From: CAZAQV01 sp964487255
GTDB taxonomy: Bacteria > Myxococcota_A > Polyangia > Polyangiales > CAZAQV01
Assembly: GCA_964487255.1 (NCBI GenBank)
Contig: CAZAQV010000012.1
Location: 120,945-184,944 of the forward strand
DNA: 64,000 nt
Reading direction: 5' to 3'
The notes beneath the pieces are model-generated. The model did not search any database. It was not told the DNA's origin and was given only the letters and a program-made list of their open reading frames with translations. Both the position numbers and the translations under genes were made by a program. The stretch's first letter is position 1; each line of letters begins with the position of its first letter. Below are positions 60,468-64,000 of this stretch, piece by piece.

Positions 60468-63047
60468 TCACTGCGTGGTGATTACCGGAGCCACCATGGG
60501 CGCCGCGACCTCCACCGCTGACATTCCCACGGATAGCGGTGTGGTCTCGGGATCAGCCGCCGGCGTGACGATGCAAGCTGCCGTGGAGGCGGTCGAAATC
60601 GTCTCGGCGCTCACCCCGGTGAAGTCGCCCACCCCGTCGGGGGCGGAAACCTCGAACAGCCAGTATCCGCCCCGCAGCGGCGAGAGCCACTCGGCGGCGC
60701 TGGCGACGAGAATCCCACCCTTCGAGGTTACCCATCCGGTGGCGGCGGCCGCGGCTCCGTCCGTCCCGGCTGGGCTGCCGTAGCGCCGCAGCCAGGCGAA
60801 CCGACCGATGGAGTCGGTACCGGCGACAAACACCCGGTCCGGCACGGCGCTGTAGCGGCCCACCAGTCTCAGCTCGCCGGTCGGTAGCTGTTGGATCCAG
60901 CGGATTTGCGGGCCGAGGATAGCGGTCCCGATCGCCGTGCGGGTGGCCCACGCCGGTGTCTCGGGACTGCCGTCGGAGGCGATGCGCAGAAGCAGCGCGT
61001 CGGTCTCGGTCGCATCGTACCAGCCCCCGAGAACGAGGTTTCCATCCATCGTCTCGTGGGCCGACGCGATGACGACGTCCTCGAGCGCAGCGCAGTCCTG
61101 CACGTGCCGAGCCCAGCGCACCGAGCCGTCCGACCCGACGCGCAGGACGAAGCCCCGATCGTGGTTCGCAATGTGTTTTGACTGTCCCACGAGCAATGCA
61201 CCGTCGGAGAGTGGAAGGATGGCGCGAACCGCTTCGTCGCGCGCCGCATCCCCCCAGAGCCAGGAGAAGGCGACGCTTCCATCCGGCCCGAGGCCGAGAA
61301 GCCATGCCTGCTCGTCTCCATCCGTTGCCGCTCGGTGGCTGCCTGCGAGCCAGACGTCGTCACCAACCAAGCGTGACGCCCACCACCCGGTCTCGAGGTT
61401 GTCCGTCTCGACCTGGACACCCCACTCGGTTGCGCCGTTCTGGGAAAGCTTCACGAGTACGTGTTGCGCTGTGGAGACCAGCACTCCGGCGTCCCTGGTC
61501 GGTGTGGCGTGCTGCGGCCAGAGCCTCTCCCCATCGAACCGGCCCGGTTGCTCGAACGTTCGCGCCCAGACGAGCGTGCCGTCCTCCCGGACCTTCATGA
61601 CCGTTTCGGCGTCGTCACTGGAAACCAGCAACGCCCCGTCGTGGGCCAGCTCAAGGTCGACCCAACCGTCGTTCGCCCCGCTGCCGTTCGCCGTTTCCTC
61701 ATAGACGCGCGACCAAGGCGTGATCGACTGATCGGTCGGGGGTGGACTCGGCACCGGCTCGCAGGCGCCGTCTCCCACCTCGAGCGGATCTCCGACGGGG
61801 AAGGAGGGACCTGCGAAGCTCGCAAGCTCGAAACCGAAGAGTTCAAGCGTCGCACCGGTGCGACCCTCGAGGCCGGCCGTGAGGTTCCAGCACGGTGTTC
61901 GCGCGCGGTCCAAGGACATGTCACCCACCGCTGCCATCCCTGCGTACGGTCCCATCGACCCGTAGAGTAGGAAGTTGATGCGCAGCTCGAGTTCCGCGCT
62001 GAGGTCGGCGGACGCCGTGACGGTGGCGGCAGGCTCGATCGCGTCGAAAGTGGGACCAGACAGGTAGGGGGTCACGCCATCGTCACCGTTGTACCCAAAA
62101 CCGAGCCCGAAGCCAGCATGCAGCCCGAAGTTCATGGAGAGCGCACCGCCGATGCCGCCCTCTACCGCCCCGTCGAGCGAGATCGTCGGCACGAACACGA
62201 GCGGCCCCACGGGAAGGGGCGCGAGGGTGAACCAAGCCAGTCGCTCCTCTTTGCGGAAGCTGAGAGATGACTTTCCGCTGAGTTCCAACAGCACGTCCAG
62301 ATCTCCGTCGACCTCGAGGCCGGTACTGACGTCGAGAAAGGACCCGAGTGAGGCGTCCCCGGTGAGCAGCCCGGTGGCAGTGTCTAGCAGCCCGTCGAGC
62401 TTGGTGAAGGCCTCTTCCGGCGACAGCTGCCCCCAGTCGAAGTTGAGCCAGAAGTGAACCCTCACCGTGGCCATCATCTTTCCGTCAGCGACGACCCGAT
62501 CCTCGGTGGTCGACGCCATCCCATCCCCGTCGAACAGGACGAGGTGCAGCGGGTCCTTCCCGATCGGGATCGACTCGGTTAGCGGCTCGATGCGCGCGCC
62601 CAGCGGTGGCTCCGGTCCCGGCAGCGCTCGCTCGGTGACCACGCCGCCGAGCGGCACCGAAAAATCGGTGCTCATCCTGCGGAACGCGTGAAACACAGTG
62701 GCCGGTCCGGTCTCAACTACGATGCCGGCGCCGTCGCTCGACGCGGAAGTCACCTTCCTGAGGAGCCCGGCGGGCATCGTCTCCGAAGCGCCGGCGAGCA
62801 GGATGTCCCCCGCCGCGAGGCGTTCGAGTTGCGGCGGTACCGGATCGAACCGCAGGGTCGCTTGGTCGTCCGAGACGGCCGCAAGTGCTGCCAGGCTTGC
62901 CTCGTCCAAAAGGACGGTCGACTCGAAGAGTTCATACTCGACCGCTGGTGAGGAACCCTTGTTGGGATCGTCGCTACAGGCCGCACACCACACTACGGCC
63001 AGGCAGACAGCAACGACGTGGCGAGTGAGCTTCGTGGCGTTGGACAT
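60468..63047 (-). CDS. Large lipoprotein with beta-propeller-like C-terminal half
   Basis: 859 residues. Lipobox VVWCAAC near residue 20. The first half is beta-rich. The second half (about 440-830) has repeated WARTFEQ, SDGALLVGQSK, LGGWYDATET-type segments, as in outer-membrane WD40/quinoprotein-like propellers. Base composition is clearly more G+C-rich than the neighbouring accessory genes, as for native lipoproteins. Ligand unknown. Confidence 0.75.
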   Translation of the reverse strand: MSNATKLTRHVVAVCLAVVWCAACSDDPNKGSSPAVEYELFESTVLLDEASLAALAAVSDDQATLRFDPVPPQLERLAAGDILLAGASETMPAGLLRKVTSASSDGAGIVVETGPATVFHAFRRMSTDFSVPLGGVVTERALPGPEPPLGARIEPLTESIPIGKDPLHLVLFDGDGMASTTEDRVVADGKMMATVRVHFWLNFDWGQLSPEEAFTKLDGLLDTATGLLTGDASLGSFLDVSTGLEVDGDLDVLLELSGKSSLSFRKEERLAWFTLAPLPVGPLVFVPTISLDGAVEGGIGGALSMNFGLHAGFGLGFGYNGDDGVTPYLSGPTFDAIEPAATVTASADLSAELELRINFLLYGSMGPYAGMAAVGDMSLDRARTPCWNLTAGLEGRTGATLELFGFELASFAGPSFPVGDPLEVGDGACEPVPSPPPTDQSITPWSRVYEETANGSGANDGWVDLELAHDGALLVSSDDAETVMKVREDGTLVWARTFEQPGRFDGERLWPQHATPTRDAGVLVSTAQHVLVKLSQNGATEWGVQVETDNLETGWWASRLVGDDVWLAGSHRAATDGDEQAWLLGLGPDGSVAFSWLWGDAARDEAVRAILPLSDGALLVGQSKHIANHDRGFVLRVGSDGSVRWARHVQDCAALEDVVIASAHETMDGNLVLGGWYDATETDALLLRIASDGSPETPAWATRTAIGTAILGPQIRWIQQLPTGELRLVGRYSAVPDRVFVAGTDSIGRFAWLRRYGSPAGTDGAAAAATGWVTSKGGILVASAAEWLSPLRGGYWLFEVSAPDGVGDFTGVSAETISTASTAACIVTPAADPETTPLSVGMSAVEVAAPMVAPVITTQ

Positions 63048-63191
63048 CGGTCGGTTATGTTCCGAGAAGCGGAGTCGGTCCAGGCCACGGTTTCGGTGGC
63101 CTTCCCGTCGCGCCAGGTGAAAATCTCAACACCAGCTTCTCGGACTCGGTGCGATTCCATCCGCTGGTTGCGCATATTTTGTTTAAGTAAT

Positions 63192-63207
63192 ATTATGAAA
63201 GCATAAT
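63192..63207. promoter_or_regulatory. Inverted repeat at the toxin start
   Basis: ATTATG-AAAG-CATAAT overlapping the toxin ATG at 63206. A suitable operator for the XRE antitoxin of this pair. Confidence 0.5.
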
Positions 63208-63478
63208 GTGGGCGGTTTTTGAGACACGAAAGTGTTTGAAACAGGTTCGCAAGTGTCCGAAAGACGTGTTGAAGCAGTATGAGGCATGGAAAGCGATCGT
63301 AACAACATCGGGGCCGAGGGCTCTTCGGGCGATTCCCGGGTATCGCGATCACGCGCTCAAGGGCGAGTGGAAGGGCGCGCGATCGAGCTACCTAACCAAG
63401 CAATGGCGCGTCATCTACGTCGCCCAAAAGCACGAGCTTCAAGTTGCAGTCTTGGAGGTAAATCCACATGAATACTAA
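63206..63478 (+). CDS. RelE/HigB-like toxin
   Basis: 90 residues with the RelE-superfamily order: KQVRKCPKDVLKQYEAWKAI helix, GYRDHALKGEWKGARSSYLTKQWRVIY strand pair and HELQVAVLEVNPHEY end, quoted in part. Such toxins cut mRNA on the ribosome. Toxin-first order and 11-bp overlap with the antitoxin are like higBA. Confidence 0.82.
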   Translation: MWAVFETRKCLKQVRKCPKDVLKQYEAWKAIVTTSGPRALRAIPGYRDHALKGEWKGARSSYLTKQWRVIYVAQKHELQVAVLEVNPHEY

Positions 63479-63770
63479 AAAGAAGGCGTACGGAAGCAAG
63501 GTCCGCGAAGCGCTGGCCACAGGGCTTGTGCCTGCAAAGGCAAGGTCAGAACTCACTCCCGGAGAGGTCGTGCGTATCTTGCGTGACAAGCATGGGTTGA
63601 CGCAGTCAGAGCTTGCCGAACTCGCGGGGCTTTCACAGGCAACGATTTCGAGTATCGAGAACGAGCGCGTGTCGCTCGGCGTCGAGCGGGCCAAGTCGCT
63701 CGCTCGAGCGCTTCGAGTGCACCCGGGTGCGATTCTATTTCCAAGTTGGAGTATCGATGACGCCGCGTGA
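63468..63770 (+). CDS. XRE antitoxin (HigA-like)
   Basis: 100 residues. HTH: VVRILRDKHGLTQSELAELA and SQATISSIENERVSLGVERA. The N-terminal 30 residues probably wrap the toxin. It ends 17 bp before the MITE-like copy B. Confidence 0.85.
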   Translation: MNTKKKAYGSKVREALATGLVPAKARSELTPGEVVRILRDKHGLTQSELAELAGLSQATISSIENERVSLGVERAKSLARALRVHPGAILFPSWSIDDAA

Positions 63771-63786
63771 GAGGGAAGAACACGGA

Positions 63787-63950
63787 CTAGTGCTGTGACC
63801 ACGAAGTTCTGAACCCATCCGCTGCGCAGCAAAGCGAACTCGGTTGTCGTTCAAACTTGAATCTACGCTGCAGGTGCTGCGTTTTCTCTCCTACGATTTC
63901 GCTCCGCTGCTGTGCGGCCAGGGATCACAACCTCGCGGTCACAGCACTAG
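63787..63950. mobile_element. MITE-like element, copy B
   Basis: 164 bp; inverted ends about 29 bases long with few mismatches (ctagtgctgtgacc / ggtcacagcactag), no ORF. The centre (aacttgaatctacgctgcag) is homologous to copy A. The last 50 bases of the window show nothing callable. Confidence 0.72.
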
Positions 63951-64000
63951 CAGGCTGGTGAAAAAGGGGATCGACGAGGTTGTAAGGATGTGATCTTGTT

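Noticed and set aside
63951..64000. Start of an insertion sequence at the right edge
   Set aside because: Only 50 bases remain, with no ORF or clear terminal repeat, so nothing can be supported.

Overview
The window comes from a myxobacterium-like member of the Myxococcota. The clearest marker is an adjacent gene pair at about 3.05-4.74 kb: an outer-membrane barrel and a secreted protein ending in a MYXO-CTERM-like Cys-helix-Arg tail. Lipoproteins with Asp/Gly/Ala linkers, a MopE-type Asp-rich repeat and a sigma-factor fusion agree with this.

1-27.9 kb is mostly chromosomal core. It holds acyl-CoA dehydrogenase (cut by the window edge), a cupin dioxygenase-like gene, asd, a TolC-like protein, a Nudix hydrolase, an FMN glutamate-synthase-like enzyme, tRNA-Gln and tRNA-Glu, a GNAT protein, an Mpg glycosylase, apaG, a Sua5/YciO protein, coaBC, an M48 protease, a VanW protein, glyA and trpE. 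Two unusual core genes stand out: an ECF sigma factor fused through one membrane helix to a DsbA-like domain (13.4-15.4 kb), and a large protein with a TadE-like N-terminus and a papain-toxin-like segment (20.6-22.9 kb).

27.9-52.7 kb is a tandem array of integrative elements in tRNA-Asp(GTC). Copies of the tRNA 3' end lie at 27980, 43619, 52446 and 52612. Element 1 (27980-43642) carries a tyrosine integrase, Xis-like HTH, Spo11/TopoVI-A-like TOPRIM protein, HUH Rep protein, AlpA-like HTH and an XRE regulator. Its cargo looks like anti-phage defence: an FRG-domain protein, a 1918-residue Cap4-like-nuclease/STAND NTPase and a RelA/SpoT-domain protein. Element 2 (43619-52469) is deleted: its integrase lost the N-terminal half and is fused to the start of a methyltransferase. 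Its cargo is a copper cluster (CopA-type ATPase with YHS domain, DUF3347 and other lipoproteins, SHOCT, DUF5676 and ICMT-like proteins). A third element survives only as about 160 bp. The attachment core lies inside the integrase reading frame, so integration swaps the integrase C-terminus.

52.7-64 kb is accessory DNA: a nonsense-interrupted gene, hipBA with a repeated operator array, broken ATPase and AbiEi-like fragments, an FHA gene followed by a giant 2OG-Fe(II) oxygenase gene, a DUF433 gene followed by a Uma2-like gene, a large lipoprotein, and a RelE/HigB-like toxin with XRE antitoxin. Two related palindromic MITE-like elements (51297-51459, 63787-63950) flank this zone.
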